Assembly: GCA_025455225.1 (NCBI GenBank)
Contig: JALOMY010000026.1
Location: 1-15,513, forward strand
Source of the DNA: Cyclobacteriaceae bacterium
GTDB taxonomy: Bacteria > Bacteroidota > Bacteroidia > Cytophagales > Cyclobacteriaceae
Direction: 5' to 3'
DNA: 15,513 nucleotides
Shown piece after piece: positions 1 to 6,839 of this stretch. How positions within the stretch are numbered: position 1 is the stretch's first letter; the number at the start of each line of letters is the position of its first letter. The notes beneath the pieces are model-generated. The model saw only the letters and a list, made by a program, of their open reading frames with translations, was not told where the DNA came from and did not search any database. A program made the position numbers and the translations under genes.

Positions 1-137
1 TGTTGTGGAAATCTTCTGAAGATTAAAATCGAATCCCGTAAATGCGGATAATACAATGCTAAGTATATAGGCATGGATGCTTTCGCGAATCAGTAACTTG
101 GAAACGGAAAAGAATCCTTTGGACCTTGTTCAAACTC

Positions 138-371
138 AGGTATCCTTATCATTTATTGATGGAAAATGAAATTAAAAGCGTTGCGAATATCACCCGGCAG
201 GATGTTAGCGACTTCCTGGAATTGGCATAAGCACATTCGTTAAAACTACAAGTAGAATTATACCCATTCAACCAGACATTGATGGACCAAAAACAGAAAC
301 ACATAAAAGGGCTAAAAGTATTATTGGTCTCCTTAATGATTATGATGATGAAAGTCATTTTACCGGATTGA
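138..371 (+). pseudogene. Decayed 3' end of a zinc-dependent alcohol dehydrogenase
   Basis: Read in the frame that contains the ATG at 159, the translation runs YPYHLL..EIKSVANITRQDVSDFLELA, a TAA stop at 228-230, then AHSLKLQVELYPFN..HIKGLKVLLV. This matches, by memory of the family, the last 60-65 residues of medium-chain zinc alcohol dehydrogenases (pattern 'FPYxLLW..IxSVANLTRxDxxxFLxLAA...V.xYPL..AN.AL..L..G.I.GAKVLV'). The stop falls exactly where the family has a second Ala. The 'NEANxALxxL' part is also shortened, so more than one lesion is present. Similarity fades near 330 and this frame ends at TGA 369-371. The catalytic and NAD-binding parts are absent, and 1-137 does not resemble them. 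On the minus strand 129-1 is an open frame without ATG running off the window, which I cannot assign. Confidence 0.55.
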
Positions 372-446
372 CTGAGGTCATAAAGCAAAAGATGACTTAT
401 GGGTAAATTAGTATCGGATTCAGGCCTATATAACCTTTCGATCTGT

Positions 447-767
447 ATGAAATATCCGATCTTATTGGCTCGTCTATTACTGGTTTCGTATAGTATTTTT
501 CTGCTATTGTTTTCAACGGGGGATCGTGTGAACAGAGAGGATTTTGTTCATATTTTAATACCGGTAGCGATTGTTTTGATTTTAATCGTTTTGGTAAACC
601 GTGCTTTTCTGAGTGGCCTTGCGATTATGGTGTTATTCTTATTTACAATCTGGTACTTTAAAACCTGGTCGGAAACCCTTCTATTTTTAATCGTATCAGC
701 GCCTTTGGCAGTTGCCAGTATCTTATTCTTTCTGGGAATAAAGGCCAGGGAAGAATTAATTGAATAA
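447..767 (+). CDS. Small four-helix integral membrane protein, DUF7670-like
   Basis: This gene encodes 106 residues from the ATG at 447, nearly all hydrophobic. Four transmembrane helices are visible at about residues 5-23, 34-51, 54-70 and 77-96, with a short charged tail (KAREELIE). The pattern of an LLF..D loop after helix 1, then two central helices and a last helix ending near the C-terminus, resembles small Bacteroidota membrane proteins of the DUF7670 type. That assignment is from memory and tentative, and no function is known. The frame is also open from an ATG at 399, which would add 16 residues. I prefer 447 because MKYPILLARLLL is a normal start for a membrane helix, while the extra residues are polar and abut the tail of the decayed dehydrogenase. 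It is convergent with the flavoenzyme gene, 38 bp away. Confidence 0.6.
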   Translation: MKYPILLARLLLVSYSIFLLLFSTGDRVNREDFVHILIPVAIVLILIVLVNRAFLSGLAIMVLFLFTIWYFKTWSETLLFLIVSAPLAVASILFFLGIKAREELIE

Positions 768-805
768 ACTGAAGGTGATCTGCTATTCCCTGTTTCCGAT
801 CAGCA

Positions 806-1990
806 CTATTTCAATAAAAAATGCCCGGGTATTTTTGATGTGCCCTTCAGACAATTCATTACGAGTTCCCCCAATGAAGGTCCGTGTTTAAATCCGTGGC
901 CAGAACCGCCACCAAGAAAGAATACATTTTTGGCTTCAGGATGATGATCAAAAAGAAAATTACCATCCGGAGAGTTTTCGTACGGACAAACCCGGTTTTC
1001 AATCAGCGGTGAATTGGCAAGACCTGGAAAGCGGTGGGTAATGAATTTCCGGGCATCTTGTAAAACTTGTTCATTAATGGTCCGGTCTCCATCGGTAGGA
1101 TCAAAAGCTTCTCCACGTTTGTCAACGCCAATCTTAAATCCACGGAAACTGTTACCCGGAATTCCGTAATAGAAATCTTTTCCATCGGCATCAATCCACA
1201 CCGGGAATCCCTCGTATAGAGTGGCTTCCTTATGGGGTACACCAAAGTAGTAAACTTCTTGTTTTGTGCAGGTAATGAAGTTGCTTAGAACATCGGGAAA
1301 CAAACGGCCCAACCAGGAACCACAAGCAAACAAGTAAGCATCGGCTTTAATTGTGTTCCCGTTTAAAAGTTTTAATTCCGTTAAGCGTCCGTTATTAATC
1401 AAACCGGGTTGTACATAGTCTTGTACATAAGCACCTCCTTCTTCGATAAAAGCCTGGTGAACAGCCTGACATGAAACGCGGGCATTGAGACAGCCTCCAA
1501 ACGGATCGAGATAAGCATGACTTAAATCATCGGTATTTAATATTTTGAAACGGTCGTGAAGCTCCTTGTTGGTAAGTTTAAGGTACTCCGTCTTGTGTTT
1601 ATGTGCGTAGGGCATGGAGTCATCAACCAGAGGTGTGTGTGCTTCATAACACATCCACAAAACTCCCTTGTTAATGAACAAACTTTTCTTCCATCGTTCT
1701 TCATGTTCTTTCCATAATTGAAGTGCCCGAACATTCAGATCGAAATAGAATTCATTCGCTCCATAGGTGGATCGGATAACGCGTGTTTCATCACCTGAGC
1801 TGGATCTGGAATTACCCGGTCCCCATGCGTCAATCAGGATGACTTTATAAAGATTACGAAGAAGAAACAAAGATGCCCAACCACCGAAGGCACCGGCACC
1901 AATTACGGCAATAGTACTTCCCTTAGGCAAGGGTTCAATGGATTTACCCTGAGTTGCGTCAAGACCGGGAGCAAAGGTGTTGGTGGCCAT
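806..1990 (-). CDS. FAD-dependent amine oxidase, sarcosine/N-methyltryptophan oxidase-like (DAO family)
   Basis: The 394-residue protein belongs to the FAD-dependent D-amino-acid oxidase superfamily, nearest in motifs to monomeric sarcosine oxidase and SolA, which oxidatively demethylate N-methyl amino acids with O2 and release H2O2 and formaldehyde. A Rossmann motif IAVIGAGAFGG lies at residues 27-37. The signature SGDETRVIRSTYG lies at 65-77. Near the C-terminus CPYENSPDGNF (335-345) aligns with the 'CxYTxTPDExF' segment whose cysteine binds FAD covalently in sarcosine oxidase, so Cys335 is the likely attachment site. GGGSGHGFKHGPSLGEL (360-376) closes the flavin site. About 25 extra residues precede the Rossmann fold, without a clear signal peptide, so I expect a cytoplasmic enzyme. 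It starts 34 bp downstream of pyrE on the same strand and is probably cotranscribed with it. The exact substrate cannot be read from sequence. Confidence 0.85.
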   Translation of the reverse strand: MATNTFAPGLDATQGKSIEPLPKGSTIAVIGAGAFGGWASLFLLRNLYKVILIDAWGPGNSRSSSGDETRVIRSTYGANEFYFDLNVRALQLWKEHEERWKKSLFINKGVLWMCYEAHTPLVDDSMPYAHKHKTEYLKLTNKELHDRFKILNTDDLSHAYLDPFGGCLNARVSCQAVHQAFIEEGGAYVQDYVQPGLINNGRLTELKLLNGNTIKADAYLFACGSWLGRLFPDVLSNFITCTKQEVYYFGVPHKEATLYEGFPVWIDADGKDFYYGIPGNSFRGFKIGVDKRGEAFDPTDGDRTINEQVLQDARKFITHRFPGLANSPLIENRVCPYENSPDGNFLFDHHPEAKNVFFLGGGSGHGFKHGPSLGELVMNCLKGTSKIPGHFLLK

Positions 1991-2024
1991 GGATTCGGTT
2001 GTTATTTTCCAGGGAGGTTATTAC

Positions 2025-2675
2025 TTAGCCGTTCCAGCTGGCAGGATCAAAGCGCCAGGCTTTAAGTGAGATTAAATCTTTCTCAGTAACATATTGTTGC
2101 TGAACTGCGCAATTCACCAGGTGAGTATAATCACTCAGGCTTACCAGGTTAACTTTTTCTTTTTTGAAATTCTCAACAGCCACATCAAATCCATAGGTAA
2201 AAATGGAAACCATGCCCAGCACTTCGGCCCCTGTATCCCGGATGGCTTGCACTGCTTTTAGTGAACTTCCCCCGGTTGAAATCAGGTCTTCTACTACGAC
2301 CACCTTATCGTTTTTTTCGATTCTGCCTTCAATCAGGTTTTCCATACCATGCTCTTTAGGTTTGGGGCGAACGTAGGAGAAAGGCAGACTCAAGGCATCG
2401 GCTACCAGCGCGCCCTGGGCAATTCCGGCCGTAGCAACTCCCGAAACAGCCGTTGCTGTGCTAAAGTGCTGCTGAACGGCTTCAATAAGTCCTTCTTTAA
2501 TACGATTACGTATATTGGGGTAGGATAGGGAAAGTCGGTTATCACAATAAATAGGCGATTTCCAACCCGAAGCCCAGGTAAAGGGTTTTTGGGTGCTCAG
2601 TTTGATGGCCTGTATTTTCAGCAGCATAATGGCCACGGTTTCTGCGGTGGAAGTTTGAATTTTTACTAGTGACAT
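2025..2675 (-). CDS. pyrE: Orotate phosphoribosyltransferase
   Basis: This enzyme transfers the phosphoribosyl group of PRPP to orotate to give OMP, the fifth step of de novo UMP synthesis, in the cytoplasm. The 216 residues are the usual length. The orotate-side motif FTWASGWKSPIYCDNR is at 32-47, the flexible catalytic loop VRPKPKEHGMENLIEG (KxKxHG) is at 102-117, and the PRPP-binding motif VVVVEDLISTGGSSL is at 125-139. The start at 2675 puts the usual short N-terminal helix before FTWASGWKSP; an internal Met17 would remove part of it. The gene diverges from the long NUDIX gene across 148 bp and is followed by the flavoenzyme gene. Confidence 0.96.
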   Translation of the reverse strand: MSLVKIQTSTAETVAIMLLKIQAIKLSTQKPFTWASGWKSPIYCDNRLSLSYPNIRNRIKEGLIEAVQQHFSTATAVSGVATAGIAQGALVADALSLPFSYVRPKPKEHGMENLIEGRIEKNDKVVVVEDLISTGGSSLKAVQAIRDTGAEVLGMVSIFTYGFDVAVENFKKEKVNLVSLSDYTHLVNCAVQQQYVTEKDLISLKAWRFDPASWNG

Positions 2676-2693
2676 AGCCCATATTTATTTCCC

Positions 2694-2723
2694 CAAAATT
2701 GCCGAATCGGTTGGTTAAATCAA
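2694..2723 (-). promoter_or_regulatory. Candidate Bacteroidota-type promoter for pyrE
   Basis: On the minus strand a TTG (2723-2721) is followed after 19 bp by CAATTTTG (2701-2694), one mismatch from the Bacteroidota -7 consensus TAnnTTTG, with spacing like the known -33/-7 arrangement. It lies 18 bp before the pyrE ATG. The 148-bp region is divergent and must also drive the plus-strand NUDIX gene, for which I found no clear box. Confidence 0.3.
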
Positions 2724-2823
2724 GGTATTGTGACAAAACCCTTAATTTTCTTTAATGACCCCTTGCCTCAATCCGGATTATTTAATTTTTTGCAGTAATG
2801 GTATCTCACATTAGCGTCATAAA

Positions 2824-3510
2824 ATGATCATTTTTATCAATGACATTCCTGTCAGCATTTACAAGACAGAACAAGGTCCGGCTGAAGGAAATTACAATCA
2901 TATTATTGACGCCTCCATTGAGCCGATTTCAAGGGCTAAATTAATCCATCATGTGTGGGTTAAAAATGTACACGAACCGGAGTTTGGTACGTTGCTTGAA
3001 TTTTTGAATTCGAAAGTTCCATTAGGCATTTTGTCGCTGCACATTACTGTGCATAACTACGATGCCATCAAGGAATTCCTTCGCCTGAAATACAAGATTA
3101 TCAAGGCAGCCGGTGGGCTCGTACGGAAGAAGGATAAATTTTTAATGATCTACCGCATGAAGAAGTGGGATCTGCCCAAAGGTAAAAAAGAAAAGCGCGA
3201 AGCATTTATTGATACGGCAGTGCGGGAAATTGAAGAAGAATGTAACATCAAAGTTAAACTCGGGCCCAAAATCTGTACTACCTGGCACACCTATACTATG
3301 AACCGCAGGGCCATGCTGAAAAAGACAAAATGGTATGCCATGGATCTTATTGACGACAGCAGCATGAAACCAAGTGCCGAGGAGGATATTGAAGACCTCC
3401 GTTGGATGAATCCGAAAGAAGTCTACCATGCTCTGGAACATTCCTACCGATCCATCCGTCACGTATTTGAAAAATATTATGAGCTGATGGATGTAAAATC
3501 CATTCGTTAA
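2824..3510 (+). CDS. Long-form NUDIX hydrolase with a 95-residue N-terminal extension
   Basis: The 228-residue protein carries a NUDIX hydrolase domain from about residue 93 to 215, which would hydrolyse a nucleoside diphosphate linked to another group using Mg2+ or Mn2+. The NUDIX box spans G120 to I142 and keeps the metal-binding core REIEEE (134-139), but the usual glycine near its end is Asn141 (EECNI instead of EExGU). WDLPKGKKE at 115-123 is the typical strand into the box. The first 95 residues (MIIFINDIPV...) are not part of the ordinary fold and probably form a separate small domain; similar two-part proteins occur across Bacteroidota, but I know of no established substrate. It is divergent from pyrE and its stop codon overlaps that of coaD (shared TTAA at 3507-3510). 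Confidence 0.88.
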   Translation: MIIFINDIPVSIYKTEQGPAEGNYNHIIDASIEPISRAKLIHHVWVKNVHEPEFGTLLEFLNSKVPLGILSLHITVHNYDAIKEFLRLKYKIIKAAGGLVRKKDKFLMIYRMKKWDLPKGKKEKREAFIDTAVREIEEECNIKVKLGPKICTTWHTYTMNRRAMLKKTKWYAMDLIDDSSMKPSAEEDIEDLRWMNPKEVYHALEHSYRSIRHVFEKYYELMDVKSIR

Positions 3511-3962
3511 AGCTGGTAAGGAAGAAAATTCGATACATCACCTTTGTATCGGTGTACCTCACGTATGATTGACGAACTGATGGAAGCAAACTGGGGAGAT
3601 GTGATTAAGAATACTGATTCCAGTTCCTCGTTCAGATAACGGTTTACCTGGGCAATACTGTTTTCATATTCAAAATCGGTGGTGTTTCGCAAACCCCGCA
3701 ATAGGTAGCGCGCTCCGTTTTTCTTTGCAAATTCAGCCGTTAATTCGGCAAAGATTACCACTTTAATACCAGGATAATCCTTGAACGTTTTTTCAATGCG
3801 TTCCTTCATCAGGTTAATATCGAAATACCGAACGCTTTTTCCGCTGTTATAACCAATAGCGATAATGATCTGATCAAATAATTTCAATCCGCGCAAAACA
3901 ATATCTTCGTGGCCTTTAGTAAAGGGATCAAACGACCCGGGAAAAAGCGCTATGCGTGTCAT
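3507..3962 (-). CDS. coaD: Pantetheine-phosphate adenylyltransferase (PPAT)
   Basis: CoaD transfers AMP from ATP to 4'-phosphopantetheine to give dephospho-CoA, the penultimate step of coenzyme A synthesis, as a cytoplasmic hexamer. The 151 residues are close to the usual 155-165. The nucleotidyltransferase motif GSFDPFTKGH is at 9-18 with His18 as the transition-state-stabilising histidine. The phosphopantetheine-binding segment RGLRNTTDFEYE is at 89-100, and the ATP-binding SISSSIIREV is at 127-136. The start gives the standard MTRIALFPGSFDP opening. It is the last gene of a minus-strand run after DUF3822, 54 bp away, and its stop overlaps that of the convergent NUDIX gene. Confidence 0.96.
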   Translation of the reverse strand: MTRIALFPGSFDPFTKGHEDIVLRGLKLFDQIIIAIGYNSGKSVRYFDINLMKERIEKTFKDYPGIKVVIFAELTAEFAKKNGARYLLRGLRNTTDFEYENSIAQVNRYLNEELESVFLITSPQFASISSSIIREVHRYKGDVSNFLPYQL

Positions 3963-4016
3963 TGATTTTGGGGTTACGAAGTAAAGGTCGGCAATTCATT
4001 AGGAATACCAATCGGT

Positions 4017-4892
4017 TTATAACAGGCTGATGCTGTATAAATCAAAGTAATGATGATCCTGTGCTTCATCGAACACATATCCGAACGTAAGGTTGGAGGG
4101 CCTGTTGCCGAAACTTACATTCTGGATGTACTTATAAAATTCATGATAATGCGGAGAGTTGTTGCCAATGTATCCCCACAGTACAACCTGGCTATTTTTC
4201 TGATCGATGTTCAGTGTTTTCATTACCATCATGATGTACTTGATGTAATCCTGGAAATTATGAATGCTGAATTGGTTGTAATACATCAATTGATTTTGGT
4301 CCAGGTATACGATATGAAACTTAAACCGGTCGATATACAGGTAAAGTGGATTATCCGATCGGGTTTTATGGTATTCCATAATACCTTCAATTAAAGCTGC
4401 CGATTGATGAAAAAGACGAAATTGTTTCTTCGGATAATGTTGTTCGAGCCAGTTGTGGAAAATGGAATATACTGCAAAGATGGTAACAGCCTCCGATCTG
4501 GGCATAGTTAAATGATGAACTTCTTCCTTCCGGGTATTGAAATGTGCATTGAACTGAAGATAGGCAGATGATAAGTCATCATCGAATAGAGATGTTGGTA
4601 CCTGTACGTATTTCTGATTTTTAAAAGATACCCGGATGTCGTTCCAAAATCCAGCATTGAGGAAAGCATGCTGCTCAAATAATTCATCCAGTGCTTCCAG
4701 AAGGTCTTCGGGTGATGATACAGCAGGGAAAATGTAGTCTTCCAGGTACAGTAACCGGGAGTCTTGAATAACGGCTGTTTGAAGATCACGGGCACCTACA
4801 TTCAGCAACAGGGTGTATTCATGGATGTTGTCGGCTTCAAAACGATCATCCTTGATTTTCCTAATCTGCTTAAACGAGGTGATTGTCTGCAC
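4017..4892 (-). CDS. DUF3822 family protein, GTG start
   Basis: The 291-residue protein matches my memory of DUF3822, a family of unknown function almost confined to Bacteroidota and usually found next to coaD or rsmD, as here. Recognisable segments are the N-terminal KIKDDRFEADNIHEYTLLLNVG (residues 13-34, beginning a beta-rich fold), a central MPRSEAVTIFAVYSIF, then YLYIDRFKFHIVYLDQNQLMYYNQF and VVLWGYIGNNSP. The alternation of strands suggests an actin/hexokinase-like ATPase fold without obvious catalytic residues; that is inference. The start is GTG at 4890-4892, directly abutting the TAA stop (4893-4895) of the upstream gene, so translation is probably coupled. No in-frame ATG occurs before about residue 130, which supports GTG. 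Confidence 0.85.
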   Translation of the reverse strand: MQTITSFKQIRKIKDDRFEADNIHEYTLLLNVGARDLQTAVIQDSRLLYLEDYIFPAVSSPEDLLEALDELFEQHAFLNAGFWNDIRVSFKNQKYVQVPTSLFDDDLSSAYLQFNAHFNTRKEEVHHLTMPRSEAVTIFAVYSIFHNWLEQHYPKKQFRLFHQSAALIEGIMEYHKTRSDNPLYLYIDRFKFHIVYLDQNQLMYYNQFSIHNFQDYIKYIMMVMKTLNIDQKNSQVVLWGYIGNNSPHYHEFYKYIQNVSFGNRPSNLTFGYVFDEAQDHHYFDLYSISLL

Positions 4893-5705
4893 TTATTCCC
4901 AGTTACCGGCAGTGGTTACATCAGTCCTGGAACCAAACCGCAAAGGCTTTTTATTCTTTGATTCATTGGATTCCTTTCGTTCGGGGTTGATAGGAGCAGG
5001 GTCTTTAACTTCAATTACCCATACTTTTATGCCACTGCGGTCAATCTGATCAACAAAAATATCGAAAGACTTATCGGTACCTGGTACGGTTGCCAATGAT
5101 TTGATATCCACATCCGGGTTGAGTTGATAATCCCAAAAAGTAATCAGGTTTTGACCTTTCCGAACACGGTCACCGTTTGAAATACTGGCCAGGCTGCTGA
5201 TAGTACCTTTATCCAGGAAAGAATATTCATCAATTCGTTCCGTGTTATCGCGCTTCATCCGGTAGGATTTGGTTCCCTTTACCACGTAATCGCCTACATT
5301 TTTAGAAAAACCCAGGAAAGTTCCGTCATCCGGAGCGTTTACGGTTATGGTTTTTCTGAAGATTTTATCTTTTGCTGAAATATATCCAATTGTATCAATG
5401 GTAACCTGCACACTATCAACACCATAACTCAATGGGATGATAGTTTCAGTCTTAACGGTAATGGGTAATGTTGCGTTCTCAATGAAATTGATCAGGGAAT
5501 CAAAATTGCTGGTGTACCGTCCGTTTGCTTCCAGAAAGGCTTTTTCGGCTTCCCGAATCACAGACAACTTGTCAATGATCTGACGCTCCGTTGAGGTTAT
5601 TCTATCGCGGAATTCAATGGTTGAACTAATGCTGTTATAGAGGTAGTACGCTAACGCTAAGCTGATGACAAAAAGAACAATGGAAAGAATTCTGGTCAGG
5701 TTCAT
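4893..5705 (-). CDS. Membrane-anchored Bacteroidota hypothetical protein with pseudopilin-like N-terminus
   Basis: The 270-residue protein starts with one transmembrane helix (about residues 5-23) and a helical, coiled-coil-prone stretch (26-60). The motif VIREAEKAFLEANGRYTSNFDSLINFIE (49-76) resembles the processed-pilin-like region of uncharacterised Bacteroidota proteins, as does the C-terminal TDVTTAGNWE; both comparisons are from memory. Between them, APDDGTFLGFSKNVGDYVVKG (124-144) and GTISSLASISNGDRVRKGQ (167-185) look like two half-motifs of a barrel-sandwich (lipoyl-like) hybrid as in periplasmic adaptors, which is only a pattern impression. A single anchor with the bulk outside the cytoplasm is likely. 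It is the first gene of the run to DUF3822 and coaD and has a plausible promoter just upstream. Function unknown. Confidence 0.75.
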   Translation of the reverse strand: MNLTRILSIVLFVISLALAYYLYNSISSTIEFRDRITSTERQIIDKLSVIREAEKAFLEANGRYTSNFDSLINFIENATLPITVKTETIIPLSYGVDSVQVTIDTIGYISAKDKIFRKTITVNAPDDGTFLGFSKNVGDYVVKGTKSYRMKRDNTERIDEYSFLDKGTISSLASISNGDRVRKGQNLITFWDYQLNPDVDIKSLATVPGTDKSFDIFVDQIDRSGIKVWVIEVKDPAPINPERKESNESKNKKPLRFGSRTDVTTAGNWE

Positions 5706-5724
5706 TGTTTAAGGTTTAAGGCCA

Positions 5725-5756
5725 CAAGTATAATTATTTTGAGGGGTAAAAAACAA
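5725..5756 (-). promoter_or_regulatory. Candidate promoter for the hypothetical-DUF3822-coaD run
   Basis: On the minus strand TTG (5756-5754) is followed after 21 bp by TATACTTG (5732-5725), one mismatch from TAnnTTTG, 19 bp before the ATG at 5705. The arrangement fits the Bacteroidota -33/-7 pattern, but it is a short degenerate match. Confidence 0.3.
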
Positions 5757-5779
5757 GGTAAAATCCGTGTTTGGAGCAA

Positions 5780-6271
5780 CTAAATTTTATAGTGCCCTGT
5801 CAGTTTCATCAGTTCTTCCGGATTGTGGCAAATGCTGAAAATTCCATGTTTTTGCGATGATTTCAATGCTTTGATTTCCTCCCATCGTAAAAATTCAACG
5901 GCTTGAATTATCTGGGTATCCGGGCTCATTTCCGGGTCATAGCCAATCAGCGTCTCAGGCGATTCTGTTTCTACCGTAAAAAACAATTCGATGGCGTGTA
6001 ACGGTGGTCTGAGAACCTCCACCACAAAGCGGAATTCCTTAACCTGAATGATGAGCCCCGTCTCTTCAACAAATTCGCGTTTCAGTGCTTCTTCCAGGCT
6101 TTCCCCAAATTCAACACCTCCACCTGGTGGAACCCAAAAGGTGTTCTCTGTGCCCATTATATGATTGACCAACAACAAACTGTTATTTTTCCAACACAAT
6201 CCACATACCCGTATTCTCGTTCGGTTACCATATAATTCGACAAGGTTTTGACTCATAAGGGTTACCAACAA
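5780..6271 (-). CDS. NUDIX hydrolase (canonical)
   Basis: The 163-residue protein is a single NUDIX domain. The full NUDIX box is intact from G51 to L73 (G-x5-E-x7-REFVEETGL), preceded by WVPPGG, so Mg2+-dependent hydrolysis of a nucleotide diphosphate or an oxidised nucleotide is expected; the substrate cannot be read from sequence. The core follows the usual order: RVCGLCWKNNSLLLV as first strand, the box, then IELFFTVETE and FLRWEEIKAL. Two starts are possible, Met1 at 6271 and Met6 at 6256 (MSQNLVELYGN); the shorter form may be the real one. It lies 74 bp upstream of the hypothetical-DUF3822-coaD run on the same strand and diverges from the DUF1573 gene. It is distinct from the long NUDIX protein at 2824-3510. 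Confidence 0.9.
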   Translation of the reverse strand: MLVTLMSQNLVELYGNRTRIRVCGLCWKNNSLLLVNHIMGTENTFWVPPGGGVEFGESLEEALKREFVEETGLIIQVKEFRFVVEVLRPPLHAIELFFTVETESPETLIGYDPEMSPDTQIIQAVEFLRWEEIKALKSSQKHGIFSICHNPEELMKLTGHYKI

Positions 6272-6352
6272 GTGATTAATTAAATGGATGCTTTAAAGCC
6301 ACAATTTTTGAAATATTGCACTTTATTGGCAGAATTGTTGTTGAACCATTGT

Positions 6353-6360
6353 TAAATTTG
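6353..6360 (+). promoter_or_regulatory. Candidate -7 box for the DUF1573 gene
   Basis: TAAATTTG is an exact match to the Bacteroidota -7 consensus TAnnTTTG, 13 bp before the ATG at 6374. Nearby TTG triplets (6326-6328, 6335-6337) are not at ideal -33 spacing, and the leader would be very short, so this is weak. Confidence 0.25.
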
Positions 6361-6373
6361 AAAAAAATCCAAT

Positions 6374-6787
6374 ATGAAAAAGTTTTTGATCCTCATCATT
6401 TTTGCAGCTTTTACCGCTACCGGGTTTGCTCAGCAGGCAAAGACGCAGGCTGTTAAGGCCAACGGTCCGGTGTTGACATTTGAGAAGAACACCCATGATT
6501 TTGGCGATATCTTCCAGGGAGATAAAGTTGAGCAGGTATTTAAGTTTACCAACACAGGAAATGAACCGCTGATCATCAGCAATATTCAGGTAACCTGTGG
6601 TTGCACAGCTCCGGAGTGGCCTCGTAATCCGATTCCTCCGGGCGGAAAAGGTGAAATCAAGATCGCGTTTAACAGTGCTGGCAAGATGGGACGTCAGAAT
6701 AAGACCGTCACTGTAATTTCAAATGCTGTGAATGAAGGCAATACCATTAGTTTCGTAACCACCATTCTCGACAAAAAACCTCAATAA
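6374..6787 (+). CDS. Exported DUF1573 domain protein
   Basis: The 137-residue protein has a classical signal peptide (MKK, hydrophobic core, cleavage after GFAQ near residue 20), then one DUF1573 domain, an immunoglobulin-like fold common in secreted Bacteroidota proteins. The family hallmarks are present: FEKNTHDFGDIFQGD (36-50), the FKFTNTGNEPLIISN repeat-like strand pair (56-70), and VTCGCTAPEWP (73-83) with Cys75 and Cys77. IPPGGKGEIKIAFNSAGKMG (87-106) follows. The protein should be periplasmic or at the cell surface; no biochemical function is established. It is a single-gene unit between two divergent/convergent neighbours, ending at a strong terminator. Confidence 0.92.
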   Translation: MKKFLILIIFAAFTATGFAQQAKTQAVKANGPVLTFEKNTHDFGDIFQGDKVEQVFKFTNTGNEPLIISNIQVTCGCTAPEWPRNPIPPGGKGEIKIAFNSAGKMGRQNKTVTVISNAVNEGNTISFVTTILDKKPQ

Positions 6788-6807
6788 ATTTTATTTGATC
6801 AATCAAG

Positions 6808-6839
6808 AACCATCCTGATTCCGTCAGGATGGTTTTTTT
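6808..6839 (+). terminator. Rho-independent terminator after the DUF1573 gene
   Basis: An 11-bp perfect stem (AACCATCCTGA at 6808-6818 with TCAGGATGGTT at 6824-6834) and a 5-nt loop TTCCG are followed by a T run to 6839. It lies 21 bp after the DUF1573 stop. The convergent DUF423 stop codon (6838-6840) sits in the T run, so the hairpin is also just downstream of that gene, but on the minus strand no T run follows. Confidence 0.88.

Noticed and set aside
1..129. Open minus-strand frame running off the left edge (RESIHAYILSIVLSAFTGF...)
   Set aside because: It has a plausible protein-like composition, but no ATG before the upstream stop at 130-132 and no family resemblance; too little sequence to call a gene.
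149..388. 79-residue minus-strand open frame in the left gene-poor region
   Set aside because: It lies opposite the decayed alcohol dehydrogenase piece, has low-complexity isoleucine runs from a repetitive ATGATG stretch, and resembles no family.
3963..4016. Possible missing or hidden rsmD between DUF3822 and coaD
   Set aside because: Only 54 bp separate the two genes and no remnant of a methyltransferase is visible, so the gene is simply not here.
4050..4394. 114-residue plus-strand open frame inside DUF3822
   Set aside because: It is antisense to a well-supported gene and has no recognisable domain or start context.
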